Source: Spartobacteria bacterium (GTDB lineage: Bacteria; Verrucomicrobiota; Verrucomicrobiia; Chthoniobacterales; Chthoniobacteraceae). Taken from it: a stretch of 64,000 bases of DNA. The notes under the pieces were generated by a model that worked only from the letters and a program-made list of their open reading frames with translations, searched no databases and had not been told where the DNA came from. Both the position numbers and the translations under genes were made by a program. This document shows positions 35,058 to 43,266 of the stretch, in pieces. Each line of letters opens with the position of its first letter. Position 1 is the first letter of the stretch. The stretch lies in NCBI GenBank assembly GCA_021324825.1, contig JAJPII010000023.1:1-64000 (forward strand), in the 5' to 3' direction.

Positions 35058-36845
35058 ATGAACCACCCATTTCGCGCGGGCCTTTTCGCAATCGCCCTCT
35101 CCGCGGCGGCAGCCGACACCGTCGAAGAAATCCCCGCCGTCCGTAATCCGGCCGGCGTCGAGAAAGTCGTCATCCGCCAATTCGCTTCCGAGGCTTCCCT
35201 GGGCGTCCGCGCGCCGCGGACCTTCGGCAGGGAAAGCGAAGCGAGCATGCCCTCGGATTTCGCGCCGTGGTGGATCCGCGGGCAGAACTCCGCCATCGGC
35301 GACAACTCCGGCATGCCCATAACCATCGAAGACCTCTATATTCGGGCGCTGCGGAACTCGAAGCAGATCCGCGTCTTTGGCGATTTGCCGGTCATCCGCG
35401 AAACGGGCATCCAGGAAGCGAAGGGCGCTTTCGACACCAAGGCGTTCCTCAAGGGCAAGTTCGAACATGAAAACGACCCGGTCGGCAACGTCCTCACCAC
35501 GGGCGGACCGGATCGTTTCAAACAGGATGAATGGTCGTTCGAAGCCGGGCTGGACAAGAAATTCATCACCGGCGCGGAGGTCACGCTCTCCGAAAAAATG
35601 GGCCGCCTGGAGAACAACTCCATCTACTTTCTGCCGAATCCGCAATCGACCGCCACGCTCTCGCTTTCGATCGTGCAGCCTTTGTTGAAAGGAGCGGGCG
35701 TCAGTTACAACCGCTCGACGATGCGCATCGCGAAGCTCGACTCGCAAGTCGCGATGGACGAGTTCGTCCGCCAGAGCGAATCGCATCTCCTCGAGATCAC
35801 GCGCACGTACTGGGCGCTCTACGCCGCCCGCGTCACGTATCTGCAAAAGGCGATGCTCGTTGACGAGACCGGGCGTCTGACCGACGAACTCCGCGCCCGC
35901 CAGAAGGTCGACGCGCACCCCACGCAGCTTTATCGGGCCGAATCCGCGCTCGCTTCGCGCCGCTCGGACCTCGTCCGCGCCGAAGCCGCCGTCCGCAACG
36001 CGCAGGACCGCCTCAAGGCGCTGACCAGCGACGCCACGCTTCTGGTTCCGGCGGGCGTGGAACTCATCCCGCGCGACAGGCTGGTGCTGGCCCCGACGCC
36101 GGTGGACGCCGGGGAAGCGGCCGCCTACGCGCTTCAGAACAGGCCCGAGATAAACCAGGCCTTCTTCCAGCTTCGCGCCGCGACCATCCGCGAAAAAGTG
36201 GAGCGCAACGAACTCCTGCCGGAACTCAACATCGTGCTGGAAGGCTCCATCGGAGGCCTGACCGGCGGCGATTACGCGGACGCCTTCGGCAGGCAATACA
36301 CCACCGGCGGCCCCAGCGCCTCGGCGGGATTCGTCTTCAGCTATCCGCTGGAAAACAACATCGCGCGCGCCCGGCTCGAACGGCGGCGCCTCGAATTGCG
36401 GCAGCAGGTTGACCAGTTGAAAACAACCATCGACACCGTTTTCCTGGAGGTGAAGATCAGCGCCCGCGAAGTCGCCACGGCGTATCGCGAAACGCAGGCC
36501 AAATACGCCGCCGTCAAGGCTTACACCGCGGACGTCGAGTCCATCAAGGCGCGCCGTTCCCTGCAAACCGCCTCGCCTCCGCCGGGGTCCGAGGAAGCTT
36601 CCCTGACCGCGATCTATCTCGACAATCTCCTCGACTCGCAGGACCGCCGCGGCGAGGCGGAGGAGGAATTCATCCGCGCCGCCGCGGATTACCAGATAGC
36701 CATCGTCAATCTCCAGCGCGCGAAAGGAAAACTGCTCGCCTATTCCAACGTCACCGTCATGCGCGGCCGCGATGAAAACGGCCTGCCCCTCATTTATCTT
36801 CAGAAAAACGCGATAGACGGGAAATCGACCATCGAAGGCAAATAG
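35058..36845 (+). CDS. TolC-family outer-membrane protein of the giant-protein locus
   Basis: A 595-residue outer-membrane channel, longer than E. coli TolC. It has a short N-terminal signal (FRAGLFAIALSAAAA), an extra N-terminal region of about 100 residues, then OEP-like repeats with long coiled-coil helices and barrel segments (SIVQPLLKGAGVSYNRS; FSYPLENNIARARLERRRLE). It is divergent from the giant gene, with 160 bp of noncoding sequence between them that should hold both promoters. It is followed after 2 bp by the SecA-like gene and then an HlyD-like gene, a three-gene operon. The likely role is the outer-membrane exit duct for the giant protein. Confidence 0.85.
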   Translation: MNHPFRAGLFAIALSAAAADTVEEIPAVRNPAGVEKVVIRQFASEASLGVRAPRTFGRESEASMPSDFAPWWIRGQNSAIGDNSGMPITIEDLYIRALRNSKQIRVFGDLPVIRETGIQEAKGAFDTKAFLKGKFEHENDPVGNVLTTGGPDRFKQDEWSFEAGLDKKFITGAEVTLSEKMGRLENNSIYFLPNPQSTATLSLSIVQPLLKGAGVSYNRSTMRIAKLDSQVAMDEFVRQSESHLLEITRTYWALYAARVTYLQKAMLVDETGRLTDELRARQKVDAHPTQLYRAESALASRRSDLVRAEAAVRNAQDRLKALTSDATLLVPAGVELIPRDRLVLAPTPVDAGEAAAYALQNRPEINQAFFQLRAATIREKVERNELLPELNIVLEGSIGGLTGGDYADAFGRQYTTGGPSASAGFVFSYPLENNIARARLERRRLELRQQVDQLKTTIDTVFLEVKISAREVATAYRETQAKYAAVKAYTADVESIKARRSLQTASPPPGSEEASLTAIYLDNLLDSQDRRGEAEEEFIRAAADYQIAIVNLQRAKGKLLAYSNVTVMRGRDENGLPLIYLQKNAIDGKSTIEGK

Positions 36846-36847
36846 CC

Positions 36848-38659
36848 ATGTTCGATTCCCACGCCGCGGAGATGGAGAGAACAAAGCGGACATTCGCCGC
36901 GCTTTCATCCGATGCGTCCGCGCGCCTGCGCGAACGCGCCGTCAAGGGCGTTTCGATTCCCGACGCCGTCGCGCTCATGGCGGAGAGCATCCGGCGCATC
37001 CACGGCATCACGGCGTACGACGTGCAGCTCGCCGCCGGTCTGGCCCTCGCGAAAGGCCGGCTCGCGGAGATGGCCACGGGCGAAGGCAAGACGCTCGTGG
37101 CGCTGCTTCCCGCGTTCTGTTTCGCGCTGGAAGGGCGCGGCGCGCATATCGCCACCGTGAATCCATACCTCGCCCGGCGCGACTTTGAATTCGCGCGGCC
37201 CGCCTTCGACCTGCTTGGCCTCACCACGGGCCTGCTAGCGGTCGGCGGCGACAAGGCGGAGAAGCGCGCCGCGTACGCATGCGACGTCACTTACGGCGTC
37301 GGCACGGAATTCGGCTTTGACTATCTTCGCGACCAGCTTGCCATCCGCGCCGCCTCCGAGGGAGGCCGCGGCGCGCGCTTCCACGAGGTCCTGCTGGGCG
37401 GCGCGGCGCGGCGCCCGGACACCGTGCAGCGCGGCCACGCGTTCGCGGTCATCGACGAAGCCGACAGCGTCCTCATCGACGAAGCTTCCTCCCCGCTTAT
37501 CATCTCCGCGGGCGCCAAGTCGCGGAACGCCGCGCCGCACGTTTACCGGCTTGCGGATGGCATCGCCCTGCGGCTGGAAAGCGGCGAACATTTCACCCGC
37601 GACCCCGAAGCGAACCGCCTGGAACTCACGCCCGAAGGCGAGCGGCGCGCGCTCGATCTGCTGACGGATGAAGCGATCCCGCGCCTGCGCCGTCTCTGGC
37701 CGCACTATGTCGAAGCCGCCCTGCGCGCGCGGCATCAGCTTCGTCCCGACGTGCATTACGTCGTGCGCGAAGGCGAAGTCGTCATCGTCGATGAATTCAC
37801 GGGCCGCCTTTGCCCGGATCGAACATGGCGGGACGGCATCCACCAGGCTGTCGAGGCCGCCGCGGGCCTCGATGTCACGGAGGAGAACTGCTCGGAAGCC
37901 ACGATCACCCGGCCAGCCTATTTCAAGCTTTACCGCACCGTGTGCGGAATGACCGGCACCGCCCGTGAAGCCGCATCGGAACTGCGCGCCAGCTACGGCC
38001 TGCGCACCGTCACGATCCCTCTCAACCGCCCTTCCCGGCGCGCGATCCTGCCGGACCGCGTCTTCGCCACGCAGGCCGCGAAGCTGGCGGCGGTCGTCCG
38101 CGAAATTCACGCCCGGCGCGCGCGCAACCAGCCCGTCCTCATCGGCGCCCGAACCATCGAGAACAGCGAGGCGCTCGCCTGCAAGCTTGACGTTCCCTTC
38201 CGCATCCTCAACGCGAAACAAGACGCCGAGGAAGCCCGCGTCATCGCCCGGGCGGGGGATCCCGGAGCGGTCACCATCGCCACCAATATGGCCGGGCGCG
38301 GCGCGCACATCCCCGTGCCCGAAGCCGGCCTGCGCGCGGGCGGACTGCATGTCATCGGGCTGGAACGCCACGAAGCGGGCCGCATCGACCGCCAGCTTCT
38401 TGGCCGCGCCGCGCGGCAGGGCCAGCCCGGCAGCGGACAATTTTTTCTCTCCCTGGAAGACGACCTGCTCCGCCGCCACGCCCCAGAACTCGCGCAACGC
38501 CTTGCAAAAATTTCTCCCGACGCGGAAGGCGAACTTCCCGTCAGGATAGCCTCCCGCTTCCTGCGCACCCAGCGAAAAGTCGAGAACGCCGACCGCGACC
38601 GCCGCCGGCAACTCGCCAAATACGATGAATGGCTCGATGAACTCAAACAAACGCTTTAG
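36848..38659 (+). CDS. Short SecA-like ATPase (accessory SecA paralogue)
   Basis: A 603-residue SecA homologue versus about 850-900 for housekeeping SecA. It keeps the motor: Q-motif region AYDVQLAAGLAL, Walker A MATGEGKT (75-82), TYGVGTEFGFDYLRDQL, DEAD 203-206 in VIDEADSVLIDEA, a preprotein-crosslinking domain (about 225-365, HYVVREGEVVIVDEFTGR) and CGMTGTA. NBD2 reads TNMAGRGAHI (479-488), where SecA normally has TNMAGRGTDI, so the conserved Asp is His487. It ends at TQRKVENADRDRRRQLAKYD, just inside the helical scaffold domain. The wing domain, two-helix finger region and zinc tail are missing. Lying between a TolC and an HlyD gene, it probably powers a specialised export step rather than general Sec transport. 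Confidence 0.85.
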   Translation: MFDSHAAEMERTKRTFAALSSDASARLRERAVKGVSIPDAVALMAESIRRIHGITAYDVQLAAGLALAKGRLAEMATGEGKTLVALLPAFCFALEGRGAHIATVNPYLARRDFEFARPAFDLLGLTTGLLAVGGDKAEKRAAYACDVTYGVGTEFGFDYLRDQLAIRAASEGGRGARFHEVLLGGAARRPDTVQRGHAFAVIDEADSVLIDEASSPLIISAGAKSRNAAPHVYRLADGIALRLESGEHFTRDPEANRLELTPEGERRALDLLTDEAIPRLRRLWPHYVEAALRARHQLRPDVHYVVREGEVVIVDEFTGRLCPDRTWRDGIHQAVEAAAGLDVTEENCSEATITRPAYFKLYRTVCGMTGTAREAASELRASYGLRTVTIPLNRPSRRAILPDRVFATQAAKLAAVVREIHARRARNQPVLIGARTIENSEALACKLDVPFRILNAKQDAEEARVIARAGDPGAVTIATNMAGRGAHIPVPEAGLRAGGLHVIGLERHEAGRIDRQLLGRAARQGQPGSGQFFLSLEDDLLRRHAPELAQRLAKISPDAEGELPVRIASRFLRTQRKVENADRDRRRQLAKYDEWLDELKQTL

Positions 38660-39350
38660 CATTGTCGCGATTCTCCTGCTTCTGCTCGCGACCGCGCGCG
38701 CGGAAGAAACGCTTGGCTACACCGAGCCGTACAAGATCATCACCGTCTCTGCGGGCGAGACCGGCGTGCTCACGCGCGTGCTCGTCGAGGAAGGCGCATC
38801 CGTGAAGAAAGGGGAAATCCTCGCGCAACTCGAAACCGCCTCGCTGGAAGCAGAACTGGATATAGCCAGGGCCGAAGCCGGCCTCCAGGCGACGCGCAAG
38901 CAACGGCTCGACGACCTCGCAAACTCCAGCCGCGCCACGCCGGAGGAACTGGAAAAGGCCGCCGCCGATCTCACCATCAAACAAGCCGAGGTGCGCAAAT
39001 ACCAGGCGTTGATTGAGACCCGGCTCATGCGCAGCGCGGTCGACGGAGTCGTGACCGAAATAAAGCGCCACCCCGGTGAAGCCGTTTCACCCGCGAACGC
39101 GCACGTCCTCACCGTCGTCCAGATCGACAAACTCACCGCGAACCTCTTCCTGCCGCCCGAGAAGGCGTTTCATCTCCGCGAGGGAAGCGAAACGCCGCTC
39201 TTGCTGGACGGCCATGAGAAAGTCGCCGCGAAGATCGAGTTCATCAGCCCCGTGACGGACGCCGCGACAGGCACCGTGCGCGTCAAGTTCATGATAGACA
39301 ACGCCGGGCAATCCCACCGCAGCGGCGAGAAGTGCGCGCTTGCGGAGTGA
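38637..39350 (+). CDS. HlyD/RND-type periplasmic adaptor (membrane fusion protein)
   Basis: About 237 residues from ATG 38637: signal peptide (FSIVAILLLLLATARA), a biotinyl-lipoyl-like hairpin half (GETGVLTRVLVEEGASVKKGEILAQLE), a coiled-coil helical pair, the second lipoyl half (DGVVTEIKRHPGEAVSP) and a beta-barrel (LFLPPEKAFHLREGS). It is short for the family and lacks an N-terminal transmembrane anchor apart from the signal. ATG 38625 is also in frame. It overlaps the SecA-like gene and ends exactly where the convergent M50 fusion gene ends. It would bridge an inner-membrane component to the TolC channel. Confidence 0.85.
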   Translation: MNSNKRFSIVAILLLLLATARAEETLGYTEPYKIITVSAGETGVLTRVLVEEGASVKKGEILAQLETASLEAELDIARAEAGLQATRKQRLDDLANSSRATPEELEKAAADLTIKQAEVRKYQALIETRLMRSAVDGVVTEIKRHPGEAVSPANAHVLTVVQIDKLTANLFLPPEKAFHLREGSETPLLLDGHEKVAAKIEFISPVTDAATGTVRVKFMIDNAGQSHRSGEKCALAE

Positions 39351-41489
39351 TCAACTTTCGCGCGCGGTGTAGCGCTTCATCCAGCGGGTGAACGCGCTTT
39401 GCATCTCGCCCCAAAGCGTCGCCGCGCGGGGGCTGCGGAATTTCACCCGCCCCAGTTCGCCGATGTCCAGCGGCTTGTCCGTTTCGAGCCGCGCCGTCGC
39501 GCCGAAGCGGGGCTCGGCGAGTTCATACTCGGGCGTTTGCGGTTTTTCATTGCGCTGCTCCTCCGCCCGCCTCACCGCGAGCGGGCCGCCGCCCAGCGCG
39601 GTGAGCGCGGGGTCTATCAGTTCACGCGTGGCCCGCGCTTCGACCCGGAGCAACCGCGCGTTGAAGACAGCTCCGCGCCCTTCGATCCGCACCCGGAGCG
39701 GCCGGCCCGCCGCAGCCCTCAGGTGCGGCTCGTCCTCTTGCGCCACGGCGATCTTCACGTCATTCCCTTCGGGCCGCCCGATCCGCAACATCTCGCCGCC
39801 GCTTTCAACGAAGCTTCCCTGCATTTGCGCCAGCTTGCGATTCGTCACGCGCCCGTCCATCGGCGCGCGCACCGTCAATGTCGCGAGAAAGCTCTCGTGG
39901 TTCGCCGCCTCTTTGCGAAGAGCTTCCGCCTTTGCGTTTTCCGCCTGGAATCCGGAGATGTCGCCTTCCGTATAGGCGACGCGGGCGCGCAATTCCTGCT
40001 GCGCGGCGTCGAGGCGCGCCTTGGCCAGCAGCGCGGAGGCCTCGTCGTTGCGAAGCTCCAGGAGTATCTGGCCCTTGTGAACGAGCTGGCCGTCTTCAAC
40101 GTTCACTCTCTCGACAAAGCCTGGGCATTCCGCGCGCAACGTCCTTGTATCCGCCAACTCCACGACGCCGGGGCTGCTGACGGAGCGGTGAAACGGCGCG
40201 AAGAGCGCCAGCGCCAGACCTCCCAGAAACAGCGCGGAACGAAGCGCCACGCGCGGCCATCGCCCGCCCGAGAGGGAAGCGAAGAAGCGCCAGACCGGAA
40301 TGGCGACCCACGCCGCCGCCGCGACGGCGGCAAGCAAAGCGCCGCCCCCATGCAGCGCGACGCTCGCGCCCGCGAGCAATCCCGCAAGCACGACGGCCTG
40401 CCATACCGTCGAGGCTATCCCATACAGGGCGACTACCCACTCCTCCCCGGTGCGGAGCGGGCCGGGCCGCAATTCACGCCCGCCCGCCAAAAGCCACGCG
40501 AGGCTGCGCTGAAACCACGCCCGCCCGCGCGAGGAGAGATTCGGCAGATCGAACAAATCGCCGAGGATGTAGTAGCCGTCGAAGCGCATGAGCGGGTTCG
40601 CGTTGAAAAAGAGGGTGACCACCGTGCCCGTTACGACCGCGTCGTGGGCGAGGGTGTTTGCAAGGCCGGGGCCGGTGTTCGCCCAGACGATGGCGGCGAG
40701 CGCCGCCAGGAAGAATTCCATGTAAAGCCCGGCGAACGACACCATGATGCGCCGCCATTTGGAAGCGAGGCCGATGCTGGCCGTCGCATCGACGTAGCCC
40801 ATTGGCACGAACAGCACCAGGATGGCGCCGATCTCGCGCACGGAGGCGCCGAAGTGTTTGCAAAACAAGCCGTGGGAAAACTCGTGCGCGCTCTTCAACG
40901 CGATCCAGACGAGGAAGAGCCAAACCCAGTTGTCTCGCGCCAGGATGCCGTCGAAGCCCTTCGTGAACCGGGGCCAATCCATGGCCGTCTGCGTCGCGCC
41001 CGTGAGCACGACGGCGAGCCAGAGGATAAACCCGAACCCGCCCAGCGCCCAGCGCAACGACGGCTCGACGCGCGCGAAAAATGCGTCGGGACGGGCCAGG
41101 GGAATCTTGACGATGAGCGGATTCAGCCACGCCGCGGCGGACTGCGCGGCTTTTTCAATGTGCTCGCGGTCGCCGGCGGCGCGATCGCTCTCGACCGCGA
41201 GGAGATGATTGTCCTTCAGCCAGCGGATCATTTGCAGCGCCTCCTGCTCCGTAAACGATTCGCCGCCGCCGTCGCGCGCCAGCCGCGCGAGGATGGAAGC
41301 CACGGTGCGCGCGCCGTCCAGTTCGCGGAAGAAGCGGTATTCGGCCAGGCCGGCGCGGTGAAAGCGGGACGCTACCGGGTCTTCAATCACGCAGACGCGC
41401 CTGCCGCCGGTCTCCTGCAAGGAAAAGCGCAGGCCGGGCCGCAAGCGCGGCCGCAGCATCTCCACTTCCCGCACTGAACGGTTTTCCAT
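39351..41489 (-). CDS. PqqD-like / M50 metalloprotease-like / HlyD fusion membrane protein
   Basis: A 712-residue fusion. Residues about 22-98 resemble PqqD (RiPP-recognition) folds (CVIEDPVASRFHRAGLAEYR, then ALQMIRWLKDNHLL). A polytopic membrane core of about eight helices holds the site-2-protease motif AHEFSH (His202, Glu203, His206) and the second metal motif NANPLMRFDGYY (Asp304). Residues about 437-640 are an HlyD-type lipoyl/barrel/coiled-coil adaptor (CPGFVERVNVEDGQLVHKGQ). The stop abuts the convergent HlyD gene with no space, and the gene starts 1 bp after the GAF-HlyD gene. M50-HlyD fusions in bacteria are usually linked to export; here it may be the inner-membrane partner of the TolC system. 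Protease activity is possible, as all metal ligands are present. Confidence 0.8.
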   Translation of the reverse strand: MENRSVREVEMLRPRLRPGLRFSLQETGGRRVCVIEDPVASRFHRAGLAEYRFFRELDGARTVASILARLARDGGGESFTEQEALQMIRWLKDNHLLAVESDRAAGDREHIEKAAQSAAAWLNPLIVKIPLARPDAFFARVEPSLRWALGGFGFILWLAVVLTGATQTAMDWPRFTKGFDGILARDNWVWLFLVWIALKSAHEFSHGLFCKHFGASVREIGAILVLFVPMGYVDATASIGLASKWRRIMVSFAGLYMEFFLAALAAIVWANTGPGLANTLAHDAVVTGTVVTLFFNANPLMRFDGYYILGDLFDLPNLSSRGRAWFQRSLAWLLAGGRELRPGPLRTGEEWVVALYGIASTVWQAVVLAGLLAGASVALHGGGALLAAVAAAAWVAIPVWRFFASLSGGRWPRVALRSALFLGGLALALFAPFHRSVSSPGVVELADTRTLRAECPGFVERVNVEDGQLVHKGQILLELRNDEASALLAKARLDAAQQELRARVAYTEGDISGFQAENAKAEALRKEAANHESFLATLTVRAPMDGRVTNRKLAQMQGSFVESGGEMLRIGRPEGNDVKIAVAQEDEPHLRAAAGRPLRVRIEGRGAVFNARLLRVEARATRELIDPALTALGGGPLAVRRAEEQRNEKPQTPEYELAEPRFGATARLETDKPLDIGELGRVKFRSPRAATLWGEMQSAFTRWMKRYTARES

Positions 41490-41490
41490 G

Positions 41491-43194
41491 TTACCAGAAG
41501 AGCAGATTCACGATGAAGTCCCACAGCCGGTGCGTGAATATCCACAGAAGCGGACGGCGGTCGCCTTCGATGACCGCGCGCCCGCGCATTCCCGGGCGAA
41601 GTTCGAGCGCGCTGCCGGCGTTCTCGATGGAGGCTTCGCAGACGAAGACATTCTTGTTTTCCCGCTGCTCGCTTTGCGGGTGCACCGTGTCGAGCCGCGT
41701 GCTCCAATGTTTGCCGCCAAAGGCGTCGAGCCGGAAACGGACGGGCTGGCCGGGGCGCACCCGGCTTATATCGCGATCCGGCGCGTCGATCTCGACGATC
41801 ATCCTGTCGAGCGGGGCGACTTCAAAAAGAACCTGCCCCTGCTGAACGGGCAGGCCTTCCGCGCGCCGCAGATCGCCGGAGACCACCACGCCGGAAAGCG
41901 GCGCTTTTATGGAGAGAAGCGCTATCTTGCGCTGCACGAGATCAAGCTCCCGCCCGACGCTCTGCGCCTCGAAGTCCGCCACCTGCGCCGCGGAGTAATC
42001 CTCGCCTTCGCCCTCGTTGGTGAGCGCCTTGTCGCGCTGCTTGATCGCGCGTTCCCGCGCGGCGACGAGTTCCGCTTCCTTGAGTTTCAGCTCGCGGTTA
42101 TCCATCTCGGCGAGCGCGGCCCCTTTTTCCACGCGGTCGCCCGGCAGGACAAAGCTCTTCTTCAACTGGCCTTCAAACGGCGCGGCGATGACGCGCCGGA
42201 TCGTGGGCGCGAGCCGGCAGTCCGCCTTTATTCCATAGTGGAAGGGAAACGCCAGCAGCGCCGCAAGCGCAAGCGCGCCGCCCGGGACGGAGCGGCGGCG
42301 ATTGCTGTCGAGCCGCGTCCAGACGCGGGCGGCGGCAAAGGCGGCGGGGTTCGGCCGGGCGCGTTCGAGCAGATCGAAGAGCGCGGGAATAAAAGGCGCG
42401 CCCGCCTCAAGCAGGGCCGCCGAGCGGGCGGGCGGCGCCGTGTCCGTCCACTCCAGCAACGCCGCGCCGCGCAGGCGAGTGAATGGGAAGGTTGTTATGC
42501 GCGCGGCGCCGGTGCGTCCTTGCAGCATTTCATGCGCGGCGGTTTCTTCGGTCTTCGCGCTGTCCGGCAGGAAGTCGATGCGGCATTTTCGCCGCAGAGC
42601 CTCGGCCATCGCCGCTTCGAAGGGGGCGTGTTCGGCGCTTTTTTCATCGATGCGAGCCACGCCGGAGACCGCGCGCATTCTTATTCCAAAGCGGCTTTTC
42701 GTCGCAATCAGGACGCTGTCGCAGCCGATGTAATCGCGAAGATCATCGGCCGCGATGCGGCACGCCTTTTCGAAGTCGAGCTCGGAACCCGCGCGCCGGA
42801 AAATTTCCAGGAGGCCGGACGTGCGTTCGAGCGCCCAGCGGATTTCCTGGGTCGCGCGCCGCTGTTCGCGGTAAAGGATGAAACCCGCGAACGCCTGGAG
42901 CAGGACGAGAAACGCCTGGAGATCGCGGGCGTTCGCCACGGTAAGTTGCGCAATGAGCCAGTAAAGATGCCGCGACTCGCGCACCACCGGCGCGGCGAGC
43001 GTATAACCCTCCTGTTCAGGCCGCGCGTGGGCGCGCGGAGCGCCGAGCCCCGCGGCGACGCCCGTGAGCGTGTTCGCTGCGACTCCGCGCGTGGTGATGA
43101 CGCAACTCTCCAGCCCCGGCTCGGCGGCGACGGGCAGCAGGGCGATCGCGCGTGCGTTCAAAAGAGCGCGCAGGAATTCGAGGGCCGGCCGCAA
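41491..43194 (-). CDS. GAF-domain / HlyD adaptor fusion
   Basis: A 567-residue protein with two unusual halves. Residues about 1-290 carry two GAF-like segments, one near the start (ARAIALLPVAAEPGLESCVI) and one around 130-270 (FEKACRIAADDLRDYIGCDS). A transmembrane helix (GGALALAALLAFPFHYG) then leads into a periplasmic HlyD adaptor (RRVIAAPFEGQLKKSFVLPG) with a coiled coil and a barrel ending near the C-terminus. The start is unclear: TTG 43194 is the first usual start, but in-frame coding sequence (DAQLLHAQLAGLIEQPGE) extends back to the TAG of glcF, so the true start may be rarer and further up. A sensor domain on the cytoplasmic side of an export adaptor is uncommon and suggests signal-controlled export. 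Confidence 0.75.
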   Translation of the reverse strand: MRPALEFLRALLNARAIALLPVAAEPGLESCVITTRGVAANTLTGVAAGLGAPRAHARPEQEGYTLAAPVVRESRHLYWLIAQLTVANARDLQAFLVLLQAFAGFILYREQRRATQEIRWALERTSGLLEIFRRAGSELDFEKACRIAADDLRDYIGCDSVLIATKSRFGIRMRAVSGVARIDEKSAEHAPFEAAMAEALRRKCRIDFLPDSAKTEETAAHEMLQGRTGAARITTFPFTRLRGAALLEWTDTAPPARSAALLEAGAPFIPALFDLLERARPNPAAFAAARVWTRLDSNRRRSVPGGALALAALLAFPFHYGIKADCRLAPTIRRVIAAPFEGQLKKSFVLPGDRVEKGAALAEMDNRELKLKEAELVAARERAIKQRDKALTNEGEGEDYSAAQVADFEAQSVGRELDLVQRKIALLSIKAPLSGVVVSGDLRRAEGLPVQQGQVLFEVAPLDRMIVEIDAPDRDISRVRPGQPVRFRLDAFGGKHWSTRLDTVHPQSEQRENKNVFVCEASIENAGSALELRPGMRGRAVIEGDRRPLLWIFTHRLWDFIVNLLFW

Positions 43195-43266
43195 TTCGCC
43201 CGGCTGTTCGATGAGGCCCGCGAGCTGGGCATGGAGGAGTTGCGCGTCTGGAGTATCCGTAGCCCT

